Shown here one piece after another: positions 7,276 to 14,825 of a DNA stretch of 25,337 nt. The position numbers and the translations under genes were made by a program. Under the pieces are notes generated by a model. The model saw only the letters and a program-made list of their open reading frames with translations, was not told the origin of the DNA and ran no database searches. Location: NCBI GenBank assembly GCA_026982585.1, contig JALSGW010000103.1, positions 1 through 25,337 of the forward strand, read 5' to 3'. Source of the DNA: Alphaproteobacteria bacterium (GTDB lineage: Bacteria > Pseudomonadota > Alphaproteobacteria > Geminicoccales > Geminicoccaceae). Position 1 is the stretch's first letter. Each line of letters opens with the position of its first letter.

Positions 7276-8664
7276 ATGCAGCCCGTGTTGGTCGTGCTGG
7301 TCGTCGGTCTCACCCCGAAGCTGGTCGGGGAGGCCACCCCCTTTCTCGCCCGCTTCCTGCGCGAGGGGGGGATGCGGCCGTTGCGCCCGGTGCTGCCGGC
7401 GGTCACCTGCAGCGTGCAGGCGAGTCTGCTCACCGGGCTTCTGCCCAGAGAGCACGGGATCGTCGCCAACGGCTGGTATTTCCGTGATCTCGCCGAGGTG
7501 TGGCTGTGGCGTCAGTCGAACCGGCTGGTGGCCGGGGAGAAGGTGTGGGAGGCGGCGAAAAAGCGCGATCCCTCCTTCACCTGCGCCAAGATGTTCTGGT
7601 GGTACAACATGTATTCCACGGCCGACGTCAGCGCCACCCCGCGGCCCATCTACCGCGCCGACGGGCGCAAGATCCCCGACTGCTACACCGAGCCGCCGGA
7701 GCTGCGCTACGAGCTCACCAAGCGCTTCGGGCGCTTTCCCCTCTTCCACTTCTGGGGGCCGATGGCGGACATCACCTCCTCCAAGTGGATCGCGGATGCC
7801 ACCCGTTACGTGATCGACACCTATAACCCCACCCTCACCCTCTGCTATCTGCCCCATCTCGACTACGGGCTGCAGAAGTGGGGGCCGGATCCGGCGGATC
7901 CGCGCCTTGCCCGCGAGCTTGCCGCGATCGATCAGGTGGTGGAGGAGCTCGTCCACCATGCCCGCAGGAAGGGGCGGCGGGTGGTGTTGGTGTCCGAGTA
8001 CGGCATTCTGCCGGTGCGCGGGGCGGTCGCCATCAACCGGGTGTTGCGCGAGGCGGGCTGGTTGCGGGTGCGCGAGGAGCTCGGCGGCGAGCTGCTCGAT
8101 GCCGGCGCCTCGCGCGCCTTCGCCCTCGCCGACCACCAGCTCGCCCACGTCTATGTGCGGGACCCCGAACTTTTGCCCGAGGTGCGGCGGCGGCTCGAGG
8201 AGGTGGAGGGGATCGCCCGGGTGCTGGACGAGGAGGGCAAGCGGGAGGTCGGCCTCGACCATCCGCGGGCGGGCGAGCTGGTGGCGCTCGCCGAGCGCGA
8301 TCGCTGGTTCTGCTACTACTACTGGCTCGACGACGCGCGGGCGCCGGACTTCGCGCGCCTCGTCGAGATCCACAGAAAGCCCGGCTATGATCCCATGGAG
8401 CTGTTCATCGACCCCCGCTTCCGCTTCCCCAAGCTCGCCGTCGCCCGCAGGCTCGCCCTGCGCGCGCTCGGCTTCCGCACCCTGCTCGACGTCATCCCCA
8501 TCACCGGCACCACCCTCATCAAGGGCTCGCACGGGCTGGTGGTGGAGGAGGAGGACGAGGGGCCGCTGGTGGCCACCGACCGTCCCGAGCTGTTGCCCGA
8601 GGGTCCGCTCGCCGCCACCGCCTTCAAGGACTTCCTCCTCGCCCATCTCTTCCCGCCGGCCTGA
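7276..8664 (+). CDS. eboF: EboF-like alkaline phosphatase / nucleotide pyrophosphatase family protein
   Basis: A 462-residue member of the type I phosphodiesterase branch of the alkaline phosphatase superfamily. The nucleophile threonine is Thr44 in PAVTCSVQ, followed by TGLLPREHGIVANGWYF, the form seen in Ebo-cluster proteins. Other probable metal-site residues are His194/Asp196 (LPHLDYG), His287 (DHQLAH) and His419 (KGSHG). Two usual ligands look altered: the first-strand Asp position reads VVGLTP (about 9-14), and the usual D-H-G reads SEYG at 240-243. I recall similar changes in other EboF proteins but cannot confirm this. There is no signal peptide, so it should be cytosolic. It opens the plus-strand cluster, and a small phosphorylated or pyrophosphorylated metabolite is the likely substrate. 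Confidence 0.8.
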   Translation: MQPVLVVLVVGLTPKLVGEATPFLARFLREGGMRPLRPVLPAVTCSVQASLLTGLLPREHGIVANGWYFRDLAEVWLWRQSNRLVAGEKVWEAAKKRDPSFTCAKMFWWYNMYSTADVSATPRPIYRADGRKIPDCYTEPPELRYELTKRFGRFPLFHFWGPMADITSSKWIADATRYVIDTYNPTLTLCYLPHLDYGLQKWGPDPADPRLARELAAIDQVVEELVHHARRKGRRVVLVSEYGILPVRGAVAINRVLREAGWLRVREELGGELLDAGASRAFALADHQLAHVYVRDPELLPEVRRRLEEVEGIARVLDEEGKREVGLDHPRAGELVALAERDRWFCYYYWLDDARAPDFARLVEIHRKPGYDPMELFIDPRFRFPKLAVARRLALRALGFRTLLDVIPITGTTLIKGSHGLVVEEEDEGPLVATDRPELLPEGPLAATAFKDFLLAHLFPPA

Positions 8665-8708
8665 GGCCCTTGGCGCCGCCGCGCCGCTTCGCTGCGGATG
8701 GGGCGGGG

Positions 8709-8737
8709 TTGCGCGAAAACAAAAGGTTGATTAGAAG
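8709..8737 (+). promoter_or_regulatory. Putative promoter upstream of sugar dehydrogenase 1
   Basis: TTGCGC (8709-8714), 17 bases, then TAGAAG (8732-8737), within a locally A-rich stretch between the eboF-like stop and the next ATG. The -10 matches the consensus at four of six positions, so this is a moderate candidate only. It would leave a leader of about 50 bases. Confidence 0.35.
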
Positions 8738-8794
8738 GGCTGCAAAATGTCGGCGGCCTCGAGCCGAAACCGCAGACCTACAGGGAGGTTGTCC

Positions 8795-10231
8795 ATGCAC
8801 AGGACTGCGTCCGGAGGCATCGCGTCCTTGATTCTGTTGTTCGCCGCGAGCGCCGTGGCACAACCCCGGCTGCCCGCCAATGCCGACGAGGTGGCGCGCC
8901 CCGGCGGCGATCTGCCGGGCGATCCCAAGATCGCCCTGGTCAAGGTCGCGGACGGGTTTCGCGATCCCACCAATGTGACCAACGCCGGCGACGGATCGGG
9001 GCGCATTTTCGTGGTCGAGCGGGCCGGGCGGATCCGGGTGGTGCGCAAGGACGGCACCGTCCAGGAGGAGCCCTTCCTCGATCTCACCAATTTCAATCCC
9101 CTCGGCACCGACGTCATGACCCAGTTCGTCGAGCAGGGGCTCTATGCGGTCGCCTTCCATCCCAAGTTCAAGGAGAACGGCTATTTCTACGTCCACTACG
9201 CCTCGCTGCCGTTCAACGGCGACGGGCTGATCGTGCGTTTCCAGGTGGATCCGGAGAACCCGGACTTCCTCACCCCGGAGCGGGTGCGGGAGACCGCCAA
9301 GGTGATCATGCGCATCCCCCAGCCCTGGTACAACCACAACGGCGGTCAGATCGAGTTCGGCCCCGACGGCTATCTCTACATCGCCTCCGGCGACGGCGGC
9401 TGGGAGGGCGATCCGCTCGAGGCGGGGCAGGACCTTTCCACCTGGCTCGGCAAGATCCTGCGCATCGACGTGGATGTGCCCGATGACCGCATCCCCTATC
9501 TGATCCCGCCGGACAATCCCTATGCCGAGGCGGGCAAGGAGCGGCTCATGTTCCTCTTCGGCATCAGCGAGGAGGAGTTCGCCCGCATCAAGACCCGGGT
9601 GCGGCCGGAGATCTGGGCCATCGGGCTGCGCAATCCCTACGAGTTCGCCTTCGACCCCAAGACCGGCGACATTTGGATCGCGGACGTCGGCCAGAACCAC
9701 TGGGAGGAGGTCAACTGGCTGCCGGCCGGCTATACCCAGGAGCTCGGGGCGGCGAACTTCGGCTGGCCGCTGATGCAGGCCTCCAAGTGCCATCCCATGC
9801 TCGGCGATCCCAAGGAGCAGAGCTGTCCCCAGGTGGGCATCCTGCCGGTGGCGGAATATCCCCATCAGCAGCCCTGGCCGGGCGGGCCCAAGCTCAAGGA
9901 CGGCTGGGGCTGCTCGGTGCAGGGGCTCGGCGTGGCCAACTACGGCGGCATGGAGGGCGTCTATCTGGTCGCCGACTGGTGCACGGGCCGCATCTGGGGC
10001 GCCGGCTGGAGCGAGGAGAAGGGCGGCTGGCAGTTCGAGGAGCTGCTTCGCGTCGACCTCATGATCACCGCCGGCGGCTACGACGAGGACGGTTACGTGC
10101 TCGCCGTCAACGCCAACAACTTCTACCTCGACGACCGGGGTGCGGACGCCAATCCGCCCGGTGCCCTGTGGCGGATCGTGCCGGCCGACGAGGTGCCCGA
10201 GGGTGCCGAGACGGCGCCGGTGGTGCGGTGA
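8795..10231 (+). CDS. Exported PQQ-type sugar dehydrogenase (glucose/sorbosone dehydrogenase family), copy 1
   Basis: A 478-residue protein of the soluble quinoprotein beta-propeller family (GSDH). Residues 1-23 are a signal peptide ending ASAVAQ, so it works in the periplasm. The catalytic-histidine region is NHNGGQ at 180-185, followed by FGPDGYLYIASGDGG. LGKILRIDVD (about 218-227) and GLRNPYEF (about 277-284) are further family marks. It should oxidise an alcohol or aldose carbon using PQQ. No pqq synthesis genes are in the window. The ATG at 8795 is chosen for CAGGGAGG eight bases upstream and for the signal peptide; an in-frame ATG at 8747 lacks both. The next gene is a c-type cytochrome, the natural electron acceptor, but a probable terminator lies between them. 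The substrate is unknown. Confidence 0.85.
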   Translation: MHRTASGGIASLILLFAASAVAQPRLPANADEVARPGGDLPGDPKIALVKVADGFRDPTNVTNAGDGSGRIFVVERAGRIRVVRKDGTVQEEPFLDLTNFNPLGTDVMTQFVEQGLYAVAFHPKFKENGYFYVHYASLPFNGDGLIVRFQVDPENPDFLTPERVRETAKVIMRIPQPWYNHNGGQIEFGPDGYLYIASGDGGWEGDPLEAGQDLSTWLGKILRIDVDVPDDRIPYLIPPDNPYAEAGKERLMFLFGISEEEFARIKTRVRPEIWAIGLRNPYEFAFDPKTGDIWIADVGQNHWEEVNWLPAGYTQELGAANFGWPLMQASKCHPMLGDPKEQSCPQVGILPVAEYPHQQPWPGGPKLKDGWGCSVQGLGVANYGGMEGVYLVADWCTGRIWGAGWSEEKGGWQFEELLRVDLMITAGGYDEDGYVLAVNANNFYLDDRGADANPPGALWRIVPADEVPEGAETAPVVR

Positions 10232-10272
10232 GCGCGGCGCGCCCATGAGCGAGGCCGCCGATCGCTTCGCAG

Positions 10273-10305
10273 GGCTGCCGGGCCGTCGGGTCCGGCAGCC
10301 GTTTT
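10273..10305 (+). terminator. Probable rho-independent terminator/attenuator after sugar dehydrogenase 1
   Basis: GGCTGCCGG (10273-10281) pairs perfectly with CCGGCAGCC (10292-10300) around a 10-base loop and is followed by GTTTT. It sits in the 114-base gap between the dehydrogenase and the cytochrome gene, so it could make cytochrome mRNA scarcer than dehydrogenase mRNA. Confidence 0.55.
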
Positions 10306-10345
10306 CGCGGCACATAGTTCCGACGGTCCTGCGGAGACCATTCCG

Positions 10346-10837
10346 ATGATCCCGATCCCGCTGTTCGGATGGCTTGTGGTCCTCCTGTTCGGCGTTCCGC
10401 TCGCCGCGAGCGCCTCCGGCGACCCGACTCCTTCGGACTGCACGCCTGCGATCGCGCTGCGCAGCGTGGTCGACGACCGGCCCCTCGTGATCCCGGAGGA
10501 GGAGGTCACCGATGCGGTGGCCGCGTTTTTGTGCACCGGGCGCAACCCGCTTGCGGCGAGCGAGGAGGCGGCGGAGCGGGGACGCGAGCTCTATCGTCGC
10601 AACTGCCAGATCTGCCACGCCGAGGACGGCGACGGCCGCATGGGGCCGAGTCTGATCGATGATGTGTGGATGTACGATCGGGTCGCGAGCGAGGTGGGGC
10701 GGTTCGAGATCATCTACGGAGGAGGTGTCGGGGTGATGCGGGCCTTCAAGGGAAAGCTTCCGGCCGAAGACATCCTTGCCATCATGGCCTATATCGGGAA
10801 ACTCCGCGAGCGTGCGGCAGGCGACGGCCGTGAGTGA
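10346..10837 (+). CDS. Exported monohaem c-type cytochrome, copy 1 (cL/XoxG-like)
   Basis: A 163-residue protein with a signal peptide (about 1-24, ending ASASG) and one CQICH haem site at 87-91. After the haem comes MGPSLIDDVWMY, then EIIYGGG and Met131, a likely axial ligand. A final helix EDILAIMAYIG is typical of class I cytochromes. The MGP-L-DD-W-Y pattern recalls the cytochromes cL that serve PQQ methanol dehydrogenases (MoxG/XoxG). That fits a role taking electrons from the PQQ-type dehydrogenase encoded just upstream. It would act in the periplasm and pass electrons on to the respiratory chain. The ATG at 10346 gives a clean signal peptide; its ribosome binding site is weak (GCGGAG). 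Pairing with the dehydrogenase is inferred from position and fold. Confidence 0.85.
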   Translation: MIPIPLFGWLVVLLFGVPLAASASGDPTPSDCTPAIALRSVVDDRPLVIPEEEVTDAVAAFLCTGRNPLAASEEAAERGRELYRRNCQICHAEDGDGRMGPSLIDDVWMYDRVASEVGRFEIIYGGGVGVMRAFKGKLPAEDILAIMAYIGKLRERAAGDGRE

Positions 10838-10880
10838 GTATTGGCGGTGGCGGCCGGAACGCTGGAAGGGGAGGCGGTCG

Positions 10881-11432
10881 ATGGACGATCGGGCGGAGTG
10901 GGTGGTGCTCGTCGACGATCGGGATCGCATCGCCGGCACGGCGCCGAAGCTGGAGGCCCATCTGCGCGGCTGGCGTCACCGCGCCCTGTCGGTGATCCTG
11001 CGCGATTCCCGCGGCCGTCTGCTGCTGCAGCGCCGCGCTCGCGGCAAGTATCATTCGGGCGGGCTTTGGACCAACGCCTGCTGCAGCCATCCGCGCCCCG
11101 GCGAGACGGTAGAGAGGGCGGCGGCGCGGCGGCTGTTCGAGGAGCTCGGCATCCGCTGTGCGCTCCTGCCCCTGTGCGTGACCGCCTATCGGGCGGAGGT
11201 GGGCGGCGGCATGGTGGAGGACGAGGTGGTGCACCTGTTCGCGGGCCTCTACGAGGGGGCGCTGCATCCCGATCCGGCGGAGGTGGAGGGCTTTGTGTGG
11301 ATGACCCCGGAGGAGGTGCAGGCGGCGGTGGCACGCGATCCGGAATCCTACAGCGTGTGGTTCCGCACCTATCTGCAACGGCTGTGGCCCGAGCTCACCT
11401 CGGATTCCTGCTGGACGCGGCTCGCCGCATAA
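10881..11432 (+). CDS. idi: Type I isopentenyl-diphosphate delta-isomerase
   Basis: A 183-residue protein, nearly the same length as the E. coli enzyme. It interconverts isopentenyl and dimethylallyl diphosphates in the cytosol. Cys67 in TNACCSHP, the RRLFEELG Nudix-like helix (83-90) and Glu113/Glu115 in EDEVVHLF are the known catalytic and metal-site positions. The ATG at 10881 has AAGGGGAGG just upstream. It lies 22 bases before eboD and two genes before the EboE/EboC pair. Its likely job here is to supply allylic diphosphate for the UbiA-type prenyltransferase EboC rather than general isoprenoid metabolism. That link is inference from gene order. Confidence 0.92.
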   Translation: MDDRAEWVVLVDDRDRIAGTAPKLEAHLRGWRHRALSVILRDSRGRLLLQRRARGKYHSGGLWTNACCSHPRPGETVERAAARRLFEELGIRCALLPLCVTAYRAEVGGGMVEDEVVHLFAGLYEGALHPDPAEVEGFVWMTPEEVQAAVARDPESYSVWFRTYLQRLWPELTSDSCWTRLAA

Positions 11433-11454
11433 ACGGCGCATCAGGGAGGCGATC

Positions 11455-12648
11455 ATGAACCGGGAACAAGCGCGCCTCGAGGCGCAGTCGTTCGTCTACC
11501 AGCAGCGCTTTTCCGTCACCTTCGACTATCCGGTGTGCTTCACCGAGCGGGTCTTCGACCCCGACAATCCCCTGCTCGCCGACGTCCTCGCCCGCAAGGA
11601 GCCCACTCGCCGCCACCGCTGTATCGCCTTCGTGGACGAGGGGGTGAGCCGGGCCCATCCGGGCCTGCTCGAGGCCATCGAGGCCTACGCCCGCGCCCAC
11701 GCCCGGCGCATGGAGCTGGTCGCCGCCCCCTTCGTCCTGCCCGGGGGCGAGCAGATCAAGACCGATCTGTTCTTCCTCGAACAGATCATGCGCCACCTCT
11801 TCGACCACCACATCGACCGCCAGTCCTTCGTGCTGGCGGTGGGCGGCGGTGCGATGCTCGATGCGGTGGGGCTGGTGGCCGCCACCACCCACCGCGGGGT
11901 GCGGCTGGTGCGCCTGCCCACCACCGTGCTCGCCCAGAACGATTCCGGGGTGGGGGTCAAGAACGGCGTCAACCTGCGCGGGGTCAAGAACTTCATCGGC
12001 ACCTTCCAGCCTCCCTTCGCGGTCCTCAACGATCTCGCCTTCCTCGACACCCTGCCGCCGCGGGAGAAGATCGCCGGCATGGCGGAGGCGGTGAAGGTGG
12101 CGCTCATCCGGGATGCCGCCTTCTTCGCCTGGCTCGAGCGCCACGCCGACGAGCTCGCCACCTTCGCCCGCCCGGCGATGGCCTGGATGATCCGCCGCTG
12201 CGCCGAGCTCCATCTCCAGCACATCGGGCAAGGGGGCGATCCCTTCGAGTTCGGCTCCGCCCGCCCGCTCGACTTCGGCCACTGGTCCGCCCACAAGCTG
12301 GAGATGCTGACCCGGGGACATGTGCGCCACGGCGAGGCGGTGGCGATCGGCATCGCCCTCGATTCCCGCTATTCGGTGCTGGCGGGCCTGCTCGCCCCCG
12401 GACTCGAGGAACGCATCTGTGTGCTCCTCGAACATCTCGGCTTCCGCCTCTGGCACCCGGCGCTCGAGATGCCGGGGGCCGACGGGCGGCCGCTGCTGCT
12501 CGAGGGGCTTCGGGAGTTCCGCGAACATCTCGGGGGCGAGCTCACCGTCACCCTGCTCGCGGATCTCGGCCGCGGCGTGGAGGTGGGGCGGATGGAGGAG
12601 GAGCTCATCCTCCGCGCCCTCTCTTGGCTGCGCGAGCGGGCGCGCTGA
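11455..12648 (+). CDS. eboD: EboD: 3-dehydroquinate synthase-like sugar-phosphate cyclase
   Basis: A 397-residue member of the dehydroquinate synthase/2-epi-5-epi-valiolone synthase superfamily. PGGEQIK (96-102), the NAD-binding GGGAMLDAVG (130-139) and GVKNGVN (167-173) are clear. The zinc ligands of DHQ synthase are kept as Glu211 (AEAVK), His276 (DFGHWSAHK) and His292 (RHGEAV). The enzyme is therefore probably active, cyclising a sugar phosphate to a cyclitol by NAD-dependent oxidation, elimination and aldol closure. DHQ synthases are usually shorter (about 360) and lack the extended N-terminus; length and context mark it as EboD rather than AroB. CAGGGAGG precedes the ATG. It is followed by eboE after 3 bases, so the two are cotranscribed. 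The substrate is unknown. Confidence 0.88.
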   Translation: MNREQARLEAQSFVYQQRFSVTFDYPVCFTERVFDPDNPLLADVLARKEPTRRHRCIAFVDEGVSRAHPGLLEAIEAYARAHARRMELVAAPFVLPGGEQIKTDLFFLEQIMRHLFDHHIDRQSFVLAVGGGAMLDAVGLVAATTHRGVRLVRLPTTVLAQNDSGVGVKNGVNLRGVKNFIGTFQPPFAVLNDLAFLDTLPPREKIAGMAEAVKVALIRDAAFFAWLERHADELATFARPAMAWMIRRCAELHLQHIGQGGDPFEFGSARPLDFGHWSAHKLEMLTRGHVRHGEAVAIGIALDSRYSVLAGLLAPGLEERICVLLEHLGFRLWHPALEMPGADGRPLLLEGLREFREHLGGELTVTLLADLGRGVEVGRMEEELILRALSWLRERAR

Positions 12649-12651
12649 GCC

Positions 12652-13857
12652 ATGCGCATCCCGCACCCGGAGGGCACGTTCCATCTCACCTACTGCACCA
12701 ACGTCCATCCCGGCGAACGCCTCGGCGAGCTCGAGCGGGTGCTGGAGGGACCGGTGCGGGCGGTGAAGGCGCGGGTCGCGCCCGACCGGCCCATGGGTCT
12801 CGGCCTCTGGCTGCCGGCTGCGGCCCTGAGCCTGCTGCAGCAGGGGGAGCGGCTTGCGGCCTTGCGCGATCGTCTCGAGGAAGGCGGCTTCTATCTCTTC
12901 ACCGTCAACGGCTTTCCCTACGGCCGCTTCCACGGCACGCGGGTGAAGGAGGCGGTCTACCAGCCCGACTGGCGCCGCGCCGCCCGCGCCGCCTACACCC
13001 GCGCCCTCGCCGACCTGCTGGCGGGCCTGATCCCCGAGGATCTCCCCTTCGCCAGCCTCAGCACCGTGCCCGGCAGCAGCCGCCAGCTCGCCGAGGACCC
13101 GGCGAGCCGCGCGCAGATCGTCGCCCATCTCATGGAGGTGGCGGCCCATCTGCACCAGCTGCACGAGGAGCGGGGCAGGACGATCGTCCTCGCCCTCGAG
13201 CCGGAGCCCGGTTGTCTTCTCCAGTCGAGCGAGGACACCCTGCACTTCTTCCGCGAGCATCTGTGGACGGCCGAGGGTCTGCGACCGCTGTGCGATCGTC
13301 TCGGCGTCTCCCTCTCCCGGGCCGAGGACATCGCCCGCCGCCATCTCGGCCTGTGCTTCGATGTGTGCCATTTCGCGGTGGCCTTCGAGGATCCCGCCTC
13401 CGCCCTCGCAACCCTCGCCGAGGCCGGCATCCGGATCGCCAAGCTGCAGCTCTCCTGCGCCCTGCGGGTGGCGCCCGCGGGGGAGGAGGGGCGGGCCGCC
13501 GTCAAGCGCTTCGACGACGGGATCTACCTCCACCAGACCACCATACGGAGCCGGGACGGAAGCCTGCACCGCTTCCTGGATCTGCCCGCCGCCCTGGCCG
13601 CGGAGCTTGTCGAGGCGGAGGAATGGCGGGTGCACGTGCATCTTCCGATCTACGCCGCCGATCTCGAGCCGCCCCTCGCCTCCACCCAGCCCCAGCTCGC
13701 CGCCGCCGTGCGCCGCGCCCGCAGGCTCGATCCTCCCCCCCACTTCGAGGTGGAGACGTACAACTTCGCGGTGTTGCCGGAGGAGCTGCGCGCCCTGCCG
13801 CTCGAGGAGGCGCTCGCCCGCGAGCTCGCCTTCGCGCGGGAGCTTCTGTCTTCATGA
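12652..13857 (+). CDS. eboE: EboE: xylose-isomerase-like TIM barrel protein
   Basis: A 401-residue protein with a TIM-barrel sugar isomerase/AP-endonuclease-like fold. The opening HLTYCTNVHPGE (11-22) is characteristic of the EboE family. Candidate metal or catalytic residues include Glu183/Glu185 (ALEPEPG), Asp237 and His240 (CFDVCHFAV), the KLQLS strand (264-268), His328/His330 (VHVHLP) and Glu366/Glu368 (EVET). It should isomerise or epimerise a sugar-like intermediate in the cytosol. It begins 3 bases after eboD and its stop overlaps the eboC start as ATGA, so translation of eboE and eboC is coupled. No signal peptide is present. The reaction is inferred from the fold. Confidence 0.88.
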   Translation: MRIPHPEGTFHLTYCTNVHPGERLGELERVLEGPVRAVKARVAPDRPMGLGLWLPAAALSLLQQGERLAALRDRLEEGGFYLFTVNGFPYGRFHGTRVKEAVYQPDWRRAARAAYTRALADLLAGLIPEDLPFASLSTVPGSSRQLAEDPASRAQIVAHLMEVAAHLHQLHEERGRTIVLALEPEPGCLLQSSEDTLHFFREHLWTAEGLRPLCDRLGVSLSRAEDIARRHLGLCFDVCHFAVAFEDPASALATLAEAGIRIAKLQLSCALRVAPAGEEGRAAVKRFDDGIYLHQTTIRSRDGSLHRFLDLPAALAAELVEAEEWRVHVHLPIYAADLEPPLASTQPQLAAAVRRARRLDPPPHFEVETYNFAVLPEELRALPLEEALARELAFARELLSS

Positions 13858-14699
13858 ACCTCGAGACGGCCCTGAGCCTCGGGCGCGTCTCCAACCTCCC
13901 CACCGTGTGGACCAACGCGCTCGCAGGCTTCCTCCTGGCGGGCGGAGCCCCCTCCTGGGCGCTCGCCCTCCTGCTGCTGTCGGTGAGCGCCTTCTACGTC
14001 GGCGGCATGTATCTCAACGACGCCTTCGACGCCGCCTGGGATCGCAAGCGGCGCACGGAACGCCCCCTCGCGCGCGGTGTGGTGGCGCTCGAGACGGTGT
14101 ATTTCGCGGGTTTCGCCCTCCTGCTCGCGGGCCTCGCAGCGCTGCTGCCGGCAGCACCGCCCGCGGCCTTCGCCCTTGCGCTGCTGCTGGCCTTCGCGAT
14201 CCTCCTCTACGACCGCTTCCACAAGGACTTCGCCCCCGCTCCCTGGCTCATGGGCGCCTGCCGCGGTCTCGTCTATCTCCTCGCCGCCGCCTTCGCCCGA
14301 GGGGAGGTGCCGTGGCTCGCGCTGGCGGCCGCGGCCGGTGCGCTCCTGCACACCGTCGGCATCACCCTGGCCGCCCGGGGCGAACACCGCACCGCGCCCG
14401 AAGCCTTCCGCGGCGGCCTGCTCTTCCTCCCGCCCCTGCTGCTGCTCCTCGCCCTGGCCGCAGAACGCCTTTCGGTGCTTCCCTTCCTGCTGCTCTACGG
14501 GGCCGCTTTGGGAATCGCGCTTCGCCTTCTGCGCCAGCATCGACAAAGGGCGACGGCGCGGGGCGTGGGCCTGTTGATCGCCGCTCTCGCGCTCTTCGAC
14601 GGCGCCCTGATGGCCGCCCTCGACCCCGCCCTCGCCCTCCTCGGCCCGCTGCTGTTCGCCCTCACCCTGCTCCTGCAGCGCCGCATCGCCGGCACCTGA
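13854..14699 (+). CDS. eboC: EboC: UbiA-family membrane prenyltransferase
   Basis: A 281-residue, very hydrophobic protein with about eight predicted helices, in the inner membrane. The first Asp-rich motif is NDAFDAAWD (Asn55, Asp56, Asp59, Asp63), followed by RPLARG at 70-75. The second motif region reads YDRFHKD (119-125) with Arg137, the variant form seen in EboC rather than the full DxxxD of UbiA itself. Enzymes of this kind move a prenyl chain from a diphosphate donor to an acceptor, using Mg2+. The ATG overlaps the eboE stop (ATGA). With idi in the same run, a short prenyl donor is plausible. The acceptor is presumably the EboD/EboE product. It ends the first half of the cluster. Confidence 0.9.
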   Translation: MNLETALSLGRVSNLPTVWTNALAGFLLAGGAPSWALALLLLSVSAFYVGGMYLNDAFDAAWDRKRRTERPLARGVVALETVYFAGFALLLAGLAALLPAAPPAAFALALLLAFAILLYDRFHKDFAPAPWLMGACRGLVYLLAAAFARGEVPWLALAAAAGALLHTVGITLAARGEHRTAPEAFRGGLLFLPPLLLLLALAAERLSVLPFLLLYGAALGIALRLLRQHRQRATARGVGLLIAALALFDGALMAALDPALALLGPLLFALTLLLQRRIAGT

Positions 14700-14736
14700 G
14701 TCCCGTGCGAGCCGCGAACGGGGGCGCGCGAGCCGC

Positions 14737-14765
14737 TGGACAAGCCCCAAGGCCTTGTCTAGGGT
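14737..14765 (+). promoter_or_regulatory. Putative internal promoter with inverted repeat in its spacer
   Basis: TGGACA (14737-14742), 17 bases, then TAGGGT (14760-14765), upstream of sugar dehydrogenase 2. The -35 is one base from TTGACA and the -10 is weak. An inverted repeat GACAAG...CTTGTC (14739-14744/14754-14759, with inner GCC/GGC pairs around CCAA) overlaps the -35 and fills the spacer, the right place for a repressor site. The repeat could instead be a weak terminator of the eboC transcript. Confidence 0.35.
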
Positions 14766-14825
14766 TTCGCCATCATGGGCTCGTTCCTCGCGGAGACACG
14801 GGCCGCAATCAGGGAGGTTGAGATC

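Noticed and set aside
6778..8646. Minus-strand frame opposite the eboF-like gene
   Set aside because: No ribosome binding site or motif; it is the complement of a well-supported phosphodiesterase-family gene.
8624..10939. Long antisense frame opposite sugar dehydrogenase 1 and cytochrome 1
   Set aside because: No recognisable motif, and the sense genes have signal peptides, family motifs and ribosome binding sites.
11455..12648. Housekeeping 3-dehydroquinate synthase (aroB)
   Set aside because: The metal ligands fit, but the longer N-terminus, and direct linkage to EboE and EboC genes with no aroK or other shikimate genes, favour EboD.
11395..13743. Very long antisense frame opposite idi, eboD and eboE
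   Set aside because: Rich in Gly, Glu, His and Arg with no domain, mirroring codon bias of the sense genes. Such frames are expected at this G+C content.
11535..13850. Long plus-strand frame, Arg/Pro/Gly-rich, open across eboD and eboE and running into eboC
   Set aside because: Only its last part (from 13854) is a real gene. The rest is a shadow frame with low-complexity composition, and EboD and EboE are clear in other frames.
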